Positions 1 through 12,690 of a DNA stretch of 42,180 nucleotides are shown here, piece by piece. Numbering within the stretch: the first letter of the stretch is position 1; each line of letters starts with the position of its first letter. Under the pieces are notes generated by a model. It made no database searches and was not told the origin of the DNA. It saw only the letters and a program-made list of their open reading frames with translations. Both the position numbers and the translations under genes were made by a program. The stretch is from Welwitschia mirabilis (lineage: Eukaryota > Gnetophyta > Gnetopsida > Welwitschiales): the NCBI GenBank assembly GCA_051453625.1, contig JBOZIK010000001.1:163446754-163488933 (forward strand). Direction: 5' to 3'.

Positions 1-3000
1 ATTAATAAAAAAATGAATAACTTCAAAGTATGATGCCATAGATATTAATTAAAATATGTGAATTTTATTAAATGGTGAATAATGTCAAATAGTGAGGTGG
101 CATTATGCATGCAAAGACAAGATGGAAAATAATATAAAAAAATGAGTTTTATCTAATTAGTGGTGAGGTGGCTTGATGTTTAATTATTAGGTATCCAATG
201 TTGATGACTAGTAAGGTTGCATAAGGTAAATGTGATGATTGTGAAACTTTCCATAAACAGAAGGTATTCTTTGCATGATGGTTTCATGTAAAGAGGAAAG
301 TGGCATGGATGTTTGATTTTTTTAACCATTTTAAATCTAACGTTTACTAGTTGAAAGGGGTTAAACATCTTTATGATTAATGAATTTTTGGTCGAACATT
401 ATGAGAAAGATGTTATGACTCAAACCTTTTAATTCCTATAAAAATGAATGACTCCATTCATCCACATGATCTATTGGAGGAAAGGATGGAGGATGGAATT
501 TTTGATTAAGGAGAAGAAAGAAGGAGAACACCTCCAATAGTTTTTGTCTTATGAGTTTTAATTTCTATTCCCAAAATTTATGAGTTCATTTATCTTTAAT
601 TCTTAATTAATGAAAATAAAAAATAAATAAATCATACTCACTATTTAAATGTATATGATGTTAGTTGAATTCATTTCCTTGTTAAATAAAAGTTATGATA
701 TGAAACCCTTGTGAAAAGTATGTTGTTCTTTAGAGTTCAGAACAAGTTATTAGTTAAATGATCTCTTTAATTAAGTCTATTTTGTAATTAACTATAACTA
801 ATACCAATTGAAACAGAATAAATTTTTTATTACACTATATGCAATAAGATGCTTAATCGAGTAATTTAAAGATGAAGATTGTTTATAGGAATTTGTCACA
901 ATGATATTTTCTTCTATATAATAAATTTTCTACCATAGATTTATCTATTTAAGAGTTATTAGCTATACAATCAAGATTTAGTTAAATTAATAATTATGGA
1001 TAGATTATCCATAACTGTTAGTAGATAGATTAGCAAGTGATACACTACTTTAAAATATTAAGTAAGATTATTTAAATGTTAAATTAAATAAGTAATTATT
1101 ATGTTCTTAGAACCAGCTAGTATATAATAAGGGAATATATAGCCACTTATGTGTAAGATCCATGGACATAAAGAGGATGGAACAATGATTAGAAAATCAC
1201 TTCAATAAGATATGATGGTTATAAAAAGGTAAGGAAAATAATATCCAAAAAATAAAACTTGAGATAAAGAGAAAACTAGTAACATGAGGCTATACATAAT
1301 AAGTTATGGCATTTTCTTAAATAATCATCAAGAAGGTATTTTATATTAAAACTGAAATAATAAAATTAATATAAAATAGTCAAGTTACTATATTTGTGCT
1401 TATTCTTTCTTCATATGAGATCTTATTGGACAACTCCAACACTTATCTTTTAATAAAATACATAGTTCTTACTTACGTATAGGAAAATATAAGGAGTAAC
1501 AGTAACTTAAACATTACATTGTGTCCATCTTTTATTAGTTTAGTTTTCCCAAATGGGCATTTCAATGATAACAAAATACAAATAAGCAATTAAATAAACA
1601 ACCTTGATGAGAAAATGTATGAATTCAATACACTCTCCAAGTCTAATGCGTGGCTATGAAAACAATTTTAGTAAGAGCAAATATTTACTTAAGGGAAATA
1701 TTTGATAGTTATATAGTACTATAACTTAATTGTACTTATTTAAAAAGAAAAAAAGAAAAAAGGAATAGAATACATTTTCATCTCAAGATTCCACTGGCTT
1801 TTCTCCACTAACAATCAAACACCTTATCAAAGCAAGAATGTTTGGTAGAGATGAGGGTGATCATTTTTCCTTGAGAAAAACTATAACAAAGTATAACATT
1901 TTAAACCTTACATTTCTATTTCAGCAACTAAATGTGTAAAATATTTCGAATAAAACCTAAAAGAAAAGATAAAGATTTTTAAGGACAAAACTTATACTAT
2001 AAATCTAGACCACCATAATTGACATTGGTAAAATGGTAGGAAATTAAAGTCATTTATGAGGGACAACTAAGAAAAGAAGAAATAACGAGAATTAAATAGT
2101 AAGAAAGCAAGGGATCTTGACCCCCTCAACCCAGTAGTTCAATGTCATAAGAGCATTAAATATAAAAGAAAATGGCACTTCTTATGAAGGCTTCACATCA
2201 TTTGTTGTTGCGAATACGTTAAGTGCCATTGAGAAAGACAATACGATAGGAGGTAATAACATCATGAATCATTGGAAAAGGTCTCAATTAAAGATATCAT
2301 TGACATCATGCTTCTACCTTGACACTGCATTTCCTTCATCTACAAACTTCATCCTATGTCTTTTCCCTACAACCAATGTCCTTCATCAAACATATAAGGG
2401 TAAATCCTATGAATCAAAGGGAGAAAAATGTAGTAAAGAAAATATTAAGTAATACATATGAAATAATGAATAATTAAGGGTAAATAAAAAGCATCACAAA
2501 ATGGTTTAAGGGCCATTGCAGTAAGGGTTCTGCAAAATGGCTATAATGAAGTATGGATTCAATTAAGAAAAGAGTGCCTTGGGGTTCTTAGAGGGAAATG
2601 GCTATAGCGGAAGCCATTGGCCATTGTAAGAAGAGGTGTTAAAATATAATAATATATATAGGAAACATAAAAATAAGACAAGACTACTTGGCTGACATAC
2701 ATTAGACCAATTGGAGACTCCTTTGGAAATGAATATAAGAATAAAAATATTATAAGGAAAACACAATAAGGAAAGATAAATTTTAAGGATATAAAGGGGG
2801 TCATAATGTAAAGTAAATATTGTACATTATATTTTATTAGGATAAATAGAATGATAAACATTATATAGAAATTTACACAGTAGAATTAATAAGGAAGTAT
2901 AAATATATAATGTAAATGAATAACATAATGTTATAAAATAACAAGATATAAGTAATATTGTCTAGTTAATCTAGGAATTCTTTTATTAGTTTATCTTTTC

Positions 3001-4789
3001 AGATAAGTCTTAATGGTATAGTAAATAAATAGTTAGTAGCATGTTAGTTTTCTTCAAGTTTAACAAGTCCCTTTAGAGTCTATGAAGTTAATATAAGAAA
3101 ATCACACACATACAAGGGATAAGAATAATCTATGCATCTTATTAAATGTCATTGCAATAAAATAGATATAATATTAAAATAAAGTATACCTTAGATTATG
3201 GAAGTTGTGGTAATAATTGCATATCATCTAATTGAGAAATAAAAGTAAATAACAAGGTGATTCACATAAGGAAAGAAGGCAAAGACAATTAAGAATCCAT
3301 AATTAAGAAGGATGGTAAAGTCTAAATAATAAAGAATAACAATAATAGAAAACACAATGGTATATTATATTAGAATAAAATGAGGTGGACAAGTTTTAAG
3401 GCTTAATAGCCTAACCTTTATATTTATTATTATTATGATGAAACGTCTAGTTATGACAGGTTTTCCTATTGGCTTAGTTGGTATACTGTACCATCCTTAA
3501 CTTAGAGTACACTTGTTAAAACATAATATTAATATAATAAACCTTAATCTATAAGTTATTGATTAGTGAACTCTAAATTAGCAATATTTTATATGAGTAT
3601 GATAGTAAGTAGAAACATAAATGTAATGTACATATATACTTATTAATGAATATGGTATTAATAACATTAGTTATAATAGAAATATATGGAAGATACATAG
3701 ATAACTATCAACACTCCTAGATCTTCTTAATGTTATTCATGCATAAATCAAGAATTACAATTATTAAACAACATTGACATGATGCCATAAACTAATAGTA
3801 ATGTGGTAACATCCTTTTACAAGTATTAGTAGTATTATATTGACATGATCTTTAAGTAGTATTAAAATTAAAGTATGATATGAAAGGTCTAATTGTGATG
3901 ATAATAAAGGCTTAGCACAATTAAGTACTAAATTAATCTTCTTTTAGAACCTTATGAAATAGGAAATGAATACAAATATAAATCACATAGATCTTGATGA
4001 TAACTAATGATTGGTAAATTATAATATTACATTCCTAATGAATAATGATTACTATAGTATGCTCCTTGATGAATTATAGGATTATCGTGGACTTATCCAA
4101 TAGGTCCATAACCCATAAAGTACTATGTTCATAATGAGATTAATCTAGAAATCAGAGTTCTATAGGAAATTATAGTGGGTTTTATTTAGTATCTAACAAA
4201 TAGTTATATGTGTAGATAATTAAATGAAATGTAATAATTAATTATTCACGATCATGATTAGCTATAATAAACTCTAACTAAGGAGATTATGATGATGATA
4301 AGCCATAGATGCATGAAATAAGACAATGGGAATAGTAATCCATAGATTTACCAAATACAATAGTGGAATAACGTAAATAAATTATTCAAGTACTAATAAC
4401 CTAATAAACATGTGATACTAACAACCTAATAAGAAATGCACTTAAGCTATGATAATGATGTTAATGACTAGACTATGAGTCTAGTATCATCTTGATTGGC
4501 TATTAATGACATAAATCAAGTGATTCAATGATGTATGTGATAGATTAATAATGGCTAAGATGATGATTTTTAATCATGATAGTTAATGTAAACTAACTTA
4601 ATAGACATAATATAGCTATGATGGTGAGATATGAAAATAGTGTATATATTAAGATTATTATATTAGATTTTTATATTTGTGTCATTAGTCATCATTCATC
4701 TGTATTTAATCCTTATTGATTCTTATCTCTAATTTAGTGGCATATAAGCATATAGATTTGGTATGTTATTTGATACATATCATTTAGCT
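1..4789. other. AT-rich region without recognisable gene
   Basis: Apart from the hairpin segment at 437-540, nothing could be identified on either strand. The open frames at 2264-2452 (+) and 2559-2861 (-) are short, low-complexity or hydrophobic and match no family I know. The stretch 3430-3500 (GATGAAACGTCTAGTTATGAC and on) reads like plant LTR sequence but no pair was found. Confidence 0.5.
437..540 (+). promoter_or_regulatory. TATA-like box followed by a perfect 10-bp inverted repeat
   Basis: TATAAAA at 437-443 is followed 28 bp later by CTATTGGAGG (471-480), whose exact inverse complement CCTCCAATAG is at 531-540. The 50-bp loop is purine-rich. An AT-rich stretch with AATAAA-like signals follows at 605-632. 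The order TATA, hairpin, poly(A)-like signal suits the U3/R part of an LTR, with the direct motif GTGAGGTGGC at 92-101 and 164-173 upstream. Inference only. Confidence 0.4.
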
Positions 4790-5816
4790 GTATATTTACT
4801 ATATGTTATGTTGTAAAAGGAGTAGTTTAGCATGTTCCAGCCTTTAAGGAAGGCATCCTTCACAAAAGACATATGTGTATGAATGACTTATGGTTGAAGA
4901 TTAATCTTCATGGCTAAACGTTATGATTTACCTAAAGGTTAGTGTGCTCCAGTGAGGAGCAAGTATATGGTCAATTTATGATATGTGATATGAATGACTG
5001 ATTAGTAGGAGATCAACTACATAACTAATAAGTCATGTTTTTCACATTGGAGAGTGGGCTTCATAGATGAAACAATTGTATACATTCAATCTATAGATGA
5101 TGGTATGATATACATGAATGATCTTCATGATGAGGTCATGTAGTTGCCCAAGGAAGGGCATACCTAGATAGTGGTGCTATGAGATCAATTCAAAAAACCC
5201 ATGGATGGTTAAGTTAGATTATTTATATTTTAACCTAGGAGATTATGGCCTCATATTAGTGGTTGATGGATGATTAGACTAGAGCTTCATGGAATACTTG
5301 ATTACCTATTTCCTATATTTTATATGAATATACATTATATGATGTTTTCTATGGATTTATATGAATGTTCAAATTTTATTAGATCTAACATTTTCATTAG
5401 CTTGTTTACTCACTGATATGGATTATTTAAACCTATTACATACCTATGTTTATTAGTGGTCATAGAGATGAGATCTAAGATACAGCTACATATGGTTTAA
5501 GTTCCTCTAGATGAGGATTTGTAGGTTTGGTTACTTACTATAGGTTAACCAATCATGCAATCATAACTTATACATTTCTTTTATGTGNNNNNNNNNNNNN
5601 NNNNNNNNNNNNNNNNNNNNNNNNNNNNNNNNNNNNNTACATGTTCTTAAGTATAATGTAGTATTAATTAGGTGAGCTATCATCATAGAGTTCTTTCAAG
5701 GGAGCGCTTAGGGTATTGAGATTATGTCTTTTAGTTGTAGCTTAACTAATTTTGGTATAATGATTAATTTAGTGATTAACTAATAAATTAAAAATTAAAA
5801 AATTATTATAATTTGA
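4790..5816. other. Possible LTR fragment
   Basis: Somewhat higher G+C than its surroundings, with blocks such as CATGTTCCAGCCTTTAAGGA, CTCCAGTGAGGAGC and TAGTTGCCCAAGGAAGGGC typical of plant Ty3 LTR interiors, ending near a primer-site-like motif. A partner copy was not found in the window and no termini could be set. A 50-N gap lies at 5588-5637. Confidence 0.2.
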
Positions 5817-6418
5817 ATATAAATTTAAATTTATTATAGTTAATGAATTCATAAGTTAATCTTTACCTTAATAAAGTATAGCTAGAACCTTAGGCTCCGA
5901 TACTAAAAAGATTAAAAATCAAAAATAGAGATTGAAAAAATATCACAGACAATTTTAGATTAGGGTCTAACTTTGAGTATTAAATAATGTTCCATAGGAA
6001 ATGGTCTTTCATGTTAGAGATCAAACCACATGATTTTTATTATAATTGTGATATGTGTAAGATTGAANNNNNNNNNNNNNNNNNNNNNNNNNNNNNNNNN
6101 NNNNNNNNNNNNNNNNNNNNNNNNNNNNNNNNNNNNNNNNNNNNNNNNNNNNNNNNNNNNNNNNNNNATATAAATTTAAATTTATTATAGTTAATAAATT
6201 CATGATTTAATCTTTACCTTAATAAAGTATATCTATAACCTTAGGCTCTGATACTAAAAAGACTAAAAATAAAAAATAGAGATTGAAAAAATATCATAGA
6301 CAATTCTATATTAGGGTCTAACTTTGAGTCTTAAATAATGTTCCATAGGAAATGGTCTTTCATGTTAGAGACCAAACCACATGATTTTTATTATAATTGT
6401 GATATGTGTAAGATTGAA
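5817..6418. repeat. Gap-linked duplication 5817-6067 / 6168-6418
   Basis: The two sides of the 100-N gap at 6068-6167 carry the same 251 bp with a few substitutions. Probably overlapping contig ends or two haplotypes. Confidence 0.9.
5893..5905 (-). other. Primer-binding-site-like motif
   Basis: The minus strand reads TAGTATCGGAGCC here and TAGTATCAGAGCC at 6244-6256 (gap-linked copy). This differs from the plant iMet primer site TGGTATCAGAGCC by one base in the second copy. No CA LTR end could be placed next to it, so it may be the relic of an old Ty3 element or chance. Confidence 0.35.
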
Positions 6419-6543
6419 AAGATATTAAAGATAATCCTAGGTTAGGGTTTTAATTTGAGTGCATAAGAACATTCTATAAGAAATGCCCTCTTGTGTTGGA
6501 GGTCAAACCACATGATATTTATCATAATCATAATATCTGTAAT
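6281..6543. repeat. 131-bp tandem repeat, two diverged units
   Basis: GATTGAAAA starts at 6281 and again at 6412. The units share TTAGGGT(C/T)T, the AGTAAATGG/AAATGCC-type block, TGTTAGAG/TGTTGGAG plus (A/G)(C/T)CAAACCACATGAT, and end in a TATAAT/TCATAAT run. Identity is about 75-80% by eye. A further copy of the first unit lies before the gap at 6068. Confidence 0.75.
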
Positions 6544-9158
6544 ATTAATGTACTTACAAAATAAAGGAATTCATTTCCATGTTAATTATAAAAAGTAAAT
6601 AGGAAATAACACAGTGATCTTTAAAAGAATAAAAAGTTCTATCACTAATTGATATTACCATTTCTTGATGATTATAAATGAAGAGATCATAGGAGTATAT
6701 AAGAGATAAGATTGTCTATTCTTCCTATATTTTTTACTTTTTTATGATATATGCATACATGTCCTTAGTTTTTAAAGATTCCATAATGATATATTACAAA
6801 TGCAATATTTAAGGTGAATGCTTTGTAGATCCATATGCTTTTCTACTATAAGCACTTTTTGTTCCTACAAAACAAGAGTCTTGTAATTTTTAATAATAAT
6901 AAATATTTTAAGAAGGATTTTTTTTAAAAAAATGAAATATTTTTAAGTGAGCTAAGTAACACCAATTATAATCCTTAGCAAAAATGTTAAGAACTCACTA
7001 TGTCTTAATAAATAATATTTAAGGAATGTTCCAAATGATCCCCTAGTTATCAATGGTCAAGATAGTAATCTTAAAATAAAAATTAGGATTATTATTTATA
7101 CTATAAACAATCTTAATTTTCATTCTTCCATAAGGATCTCAATGAAGTTTCAAAGACCACAATCATTAATTTCAATTAAATCAAATAACTAAAGAACGAA
7201 TGCAATTATTATATAATGGAATAAAAACTAATAAATAAAAATTTCTTCTCCTAATAATTGAACATTGGTATCTAATAATTAATAAAACCTAAATTTTAAG
7301 AAAAATAAAAATGAAAAACTCATTATCATTTTCTTACCTTAAAATAATAGATCATTAAGTGACAAGTATTTTATGAAAAAGTAATAGATCATTCACTATA
7401 TAGCCTGAAAGTTGTAAATGTAAATAGATGATATTTTGATACTAAAACAAATTTACCATCATCTAGATATGAATCATTTTATGATTCAATTAAAAAAATC
7501 ATAAAATATGTTCTTATATTAAATACATTAATTATCTAACCCAATAAAATCCTCATAAAGCATTGAATAAATTAAACTTAAATGAAGAATTAAAAAAATT
7601 CAAAATGAATTGTTATAATGTATAGAATTATAAATTATCGATAATGAAAAAGTAAAGTACCTTCATCACAGATCAAATTCCATTAACTAATAATGCAAAC
7701 ACTATAGAAAATAGAAATCTAGTATAAAATATGCCTTTAGTCTTAATAAGGAATTTTCCTCATAAAATAATCATTTTGATAGCCTTAAANNNNNNNNNNN
7801 NNNNNATAAAATGCAAGGATGAGATAAGCCCTTATCATAGCCATGAAAGCCATAATGGGACTGATGGAAAATGAGGGCAAAGAATAAATGAATATATTAA
7901 TGTGGAATGAAACATATAATCAAATGAAGAACTAGTTTAATAAATGTGATTTTTCCTAATCCTTAAGATAATATTTGCTTTCATAGCATCAAGGGTAGTG
8001 TTTTACATTCAATTAAATTAACAGAGACATTTATGTTTATTTAATTTAGTCAAATAATAATTACATAATCATTGGGATAAATCAAGTTAATCCTTCTAAT
8101 AAATTCTCTATTTTTCCATCTAATTAATGTTTTTCAATCTTAATTATGATAAATCTATTATTTAGCTTCTAATCTTTACTCTAGATTTTAAGACCTACCA
8201 TTCTCTAGAAACTAGTAGTTCCATTTATCTAACAATAGTGCTAGTTAGATTAATATCTATACCTTTCATGTAAAAGTTAAATAATTCAGCATGATTTTCA
8301 TAATGAATACTAAGTATGAGTTATGTTTAATAAAACCTTGGTAATAATAATTATCAAATATTAACTAGTAAAAAATAATTGTTAAACATATCATTTATAG
8401 CTTCAAATTAATTAATTTAATAATTTTAAAAGGCCAAAATTCTAAAATTAGAATGTAATCAATATTATAGGCTCTATAATTTTAGTTATACTTATTATAG
8501 TAAACTATTAGATAAAGGATATTAAAGCAACTTAACAAGTGAATTTAAGGAAAGAAGTCTACTAGTGGTTGAACGAAACATTTCTACGCATGTTAACTAT
8601 GACATATAAGAAGTCACAATTAGTTTCAAATATTAGAATAGTATTAGTAAACTATTTAGATAATTTAGTTAAACTATAGTTAAGTGATGTTAGGAAATGC
8701 TCTCAATAAAGGTAATGCTTATCTGATGGTTTAATTAGATGATATAATAATGCACTTAAATGAAAAATTATTAGTCACTAAAAGGGAAAATGCACAATAT
8801 TTTAGGATAGAAGAATAAGCATAATCATAAACTTTTTGATAGAATGCCATTACATATTATTTTTCAACCCAAAAGAGTTGTTGAAGACATGAAGATGAAA
8901 AATCTAAAATGTAGGATGTGCATTATAAATAAGACCATAAGAAAACCACTTAAGGAAAGTAATTAAAAAGTTGTAAACAATTTGGAATTACTGCACCGTA
9001 ATGTATATGAATTAACATGGAACCACATGTTAAGAGATAATAAAATTTTTTATGTTTATTAATGATTATTTATAAAAAGTATTAATTACATGTTTCTAGT
9101 ACAAATCACATGTCTTTTATTGTACTTTTAAATATCAAAAGAATTATTTTGATAATGA
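6544..9158. other. AT-rich region without recognisable gene
   Basis: No coding remnant, RNA gene or element end was found. A 16-N gap is at 7790-7805. The block around 7815-7845 (GATAAGCCCTTATCATAG) recurs at 28253-28270, which hints at an unidentified dispersed repeat. Confidence 0.5.
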
Positions 9159-9163
9159 TTTTT
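9159..9163. repeat. Left target-site duplication (TTTTT)
   Basis: These five bases sit immediately outside the 3' LTR end. They match TTTTC at 26243-26247 except for the last base. Low-complexity T runs make the match only moderately informative. Confidence 0.5.
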
Positions 9164-10258
9164 TGTAACACCCTAACTTTAATTACCCTAATTAAGAATT
9201 TTTTTTAGACATTATTAATTAACATCCACAATAAAATCTAGAATCAATTCCTATTTAAATGTTATTAAAAACATCACAAGACTTAAAATAATTAAATAAA
9301 ATAATTACTACTTAACTATAGACTTTTTTTTATTTGCATACAATAACAATGTCAAAATTGTGTTCTATATTTATTCTTTTCTTTTATCATACAAAGATAT
9401 CTTATATAAAGTTTATGGGATGTTAACTTATTTTATCACATATAATAGATAAGTTTTAAGATAGTACCTAACTAATATAATAGGAGGTTGTAGCTCCAAT
9501 TAGTGGAATTTCAACTCAATATCTAATCACCCTCTAGATGTTGCTTCTACTTCAAATTCTAGACTATATAAACATGGATGGGCTTAACTCCATAGGCTTA
9601 GACTACACCTTAATATACCTCTAATATAGGTGATAAGTAGTACATAAGGTTGATGCATGCTTACAAATGACTACTGCTTTCTTGAAGCATCTTAAGAAGG
9701 TGTAACATGATCCTTTGATATGAAATACTTAAGATACTAAGTATGAATAAGTCCATGCATTAGTAGGATAAGAGAGGGGTGATCAAATCCACTTCCAAAA
9801 TGGTTTATAAATAAAAGTGCAATGCAATCCACCTTAGTAATGAAATCCAAGTATGAGGATAAATAATTATTAAGATTATCTTGGTTTAGTTAAATGAATA
9901 CACCACACAAATGCAAGCATACAATTATGTGAACATTTAGTGGATTATTTACCTAGTAAAAATAATTCTAATCATCATTGAATTTATTTTATGTAAGTAA
10001 TCATATCGAAGAAAAATAGAGTATATAAGCATAATTTTAATTTTACATAAAAGAAAAATCCTACATTTTCAAAGCATAATAGNNNNNNNNNNNNNNNNNN
10101 NNNNNNNNNNNNNNNNNNNNNNNNNNNNNNNNNNNNNNNNNNNNNNNNNNNNNNNNNNNNNNNNNNNNNNNNNNNNNNNNNNNNNNNNNNNNNNNNNNNN
10201 NNNNNNNNNNNNNNNNNNNNNNNNNNNNNNNNNNNNNNNNNNNNNNAATAAGGTTAAG

Positions 10259-10284
10259 TAATATATATATATATATATATATAT
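10259..10284. repeat. (AT)n microsatellite
   Basis: About twelve uninterrupted AT dinucleotides at the edge of the 164-N gap inside the 3' LTR; the gap probably reflects assembly trouble at this repeat. The corresponding part of the other LTR (about 22750-22780) lacks the run. Confidence 0.9.
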
Positions 10285-12307
10285 CTCATTTAAAAAAACA
10301 TTAATAAAGCTAAGCCATTGGGCTACTCATCTCTAGAATTATTAAGTAGATAACCCTAATGTTTATGCTTGAAAGGCAAAAATAAGGGTCTAAATTTTAA
10401 TAAATAGCATATAAAAATAATAAAAAATTTAATTTAATTAGAGATCATATATAATTTTCAAAATAATTTGGTACTTGCATTACACAATTTTCTATAATTA
10501 TTAAAATTAATTACTATTTTTCTTAGCTTTTAGAAGGCATTAAAATTAAAAATCTTCTAATTAATTATTTAATAATATAAAAATAAATTAGACTTATTTT
10601 TATTAAACTAAACTTATCATACTATCCTTAAAATTAATTTTATTAAATGTAAATTAGTATAGATTTAAACTTTAACTATTAAAATGGTTTAAATTTTTGA
10701 ATTGCTAAAGTAATACCCTTTAGTAAAANNNNNNNNNNNNNNNNNNNNNNNNNNNNNNNNNNNNNNNNNNNNNNNNNNNNNNNNNNNNNNNNNNNNNNNN
10801 NNNNNNNNNNNNNNNNNNNNNNNNNNNNNNNNNNNNNNNNNNNNNNNNNNNNNNNNNNNNNNNNNNNNNNNNNNNNNNNNNNNNNNNNNNNNNNNNNNNN
10901 NNNNNNNNNNNNNNNNNNNNNNNNNNNNNNNNNNNNNNNNNNNNNNNNNNNNNNNNNNNNNNNNNNNNNNNNNNNNNNNNNNNNNNNNNNNNNNNNNNNN
11001 NNNNNNNNNNNNNNNNNNNNNNNNNNNNNNNNNNNNNNNNNNNNNNNNNNNNNNNNNNNNNNNNNNNNNNNNNNNNNNNNNNNNNNNNNNNNNNNNNNNN
11101 NNNNNNNNNNNNNNNNNNNNNNNNNNNNNNNNNNNNNNNNNNNNNNNNNNNNNNNNNNNNNNNNNNNNNNNNNNNNNNNNNNNNNNNNNNNNNNNNNNNN
11201 NNNNNNNNNNNNNNNNNNNNNNNNNNNNNNNNNNNNNNNNNNNNNNNNNNNNNNNNNNNNNNNNNNNNNNNNNNNNNNNNNNNNNNNNNNNNNAAAAATG
11301 GTTTAAATTTTTGAATTGCTAAAGTAATACCCTTTACTTAAAGAACTCTAACTTTGAATCTACTTGGAGTTTTTAAATGAGTAAATTTTTTTTCAAAATA
11401 TTATCAAATTCACTATAGGTTGGACTATTTAACATATTCCCAAAAATTCTATACATTCTAAAAACTAGGATGTTTTAATTGCTCTTTTTTCCTCATAATT
11501 TTTTATTTACTTTTATAAAATAAACTTTAAAAATTATTTTTCTCTTAGAATAATTACCATTTTAAAATTTNNNNNNNNNNAACATAATTCTAAGCATAGA
11601 TTAAAAAGTTCATAACTATTCACTTAGTATTAAATGAGTTATGATTCTTAAATTATGATTCACTTTGGGGAAAAAGTAAACTTTAATAAAATGAAGGACA
11701 AGAAAACTCACGTGAATTTATAGACATAAAAGTTATTAAACTAACTAAAAATTCATAATAAAAATTAGTAATCAAAGTATATAAAGTACAATTGTAATAA
11801 ATAAAAACTCAACTTATAATAAAAACGAATGCATCAAATACCATAAGCCTTAGAATTTTCTAAGAAGGAGTGCCTAGCCTAAATAGATTCTTGAGGATCA
11901 GATTCATTTACCTTAATATAAGTATAGTGTTAATTTGATGTAAAATTTATTTCAATAGTAAGATAATGTAAAAAAACATGGATACCCAAAATTATAGTAA
12001 ACCCTTTGGTCACTTGGCTAAAATACCCATTAGACATATGGAAAATACAAATAACTACATTGATATGATAATTATATGCATAGGCCTAATGTAAGAAATG
12101 GAGCTAAAATTCTTATGAAAAAAGAACATACTTGGAGAAAAAACAATTCATGATAGTGGAAGAAGATTGATCAAGTCTTAAGCTTCAAGCTCTAAGCTAT
12201 AAGATCCAAGCCTAACTCCACACTCAAGAGAATGAAAGATTGAAAAGAAATTTTGGTAGCATAAACTTACTTGAAGAATACTAGTTTAAGAATAAATAAT
12301 AGGACTC

Positions 12308-12316
12308 TATTTATAA
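12308..12316 (-). promoter_or_regulatory. TATA-like box of the 3' LTR
   Basis: The minus strand reads TATAAATAG followed by AGTCC, just downstream of the 68-bp repeats. The same box is present in the other LTR (24812-24820). Candidate U3/R promoter by position; the start site was not determined. Confidence 0.5.
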
Positions 12317-12410
12317 ATAAATGGTGTAAAATTTCTTGATATAATTGAATAAAAACCACCCACATTATTTTACCCATAAGATAAAGAAATATTTTTTAGT
12401 TGATAATATT

Positions 12411-12690
12411 GATTAATGATAACTTAGATAGACTTTGTGTAAAAGTGATATGGACATATAAATGACAATGGCTAGATTGATTAATGACAAGTTAGATGGA
12501 CTTTATGTAAAAGTGATATGGACACATGAATGACAATGATAAGATTAATCAATGATAAGTTAGATGAGCTTATGTAAAGGACACATGGAAATATGAATTA
12601 TTAGTGATAGAATTTATTAATGAAAATTTGTAAAATATTGTGTAAGAGGTAAAAGTAATGTATGAATAATAAAAGGAATCTTATTTATAA
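12411..12690 (-). repeat. 68-bp tandem repeats in U3 of the 3' LTR
   Basis: Four units, with the core AATGA(T/C)AAG starting at 12415, 12483, 12551 and 12619, each exactly 68 bp apart. The unit contains GTTAGATGGACTTTATG, AAAGTGATATGGACA and ATGAATGACAATG. On the minus strand they lie about 100-380 bp upstream of the TATA-like box, the usual place for LTR enhancer repeats. Confidence 0.8.

Noticed and set aside
2264-2452. 62-codon plus-strand frame
   Set aside because: No known motif and no similarity seen; length is within chance for this amount of sequence.
2559-2861. 100-codon minus-strand frame, hydrophobic
   Set aside because: It arises from AT-rich sequence (Phe, Ile, Tyr, Leu repeats), lacks any known motif and has no codon-use support.
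5893-6256. A defined LTR end beside the primer-site-like motif
   Set aside because: No CA dinucleotide with matching TG terminus could be placed, so no element was called.
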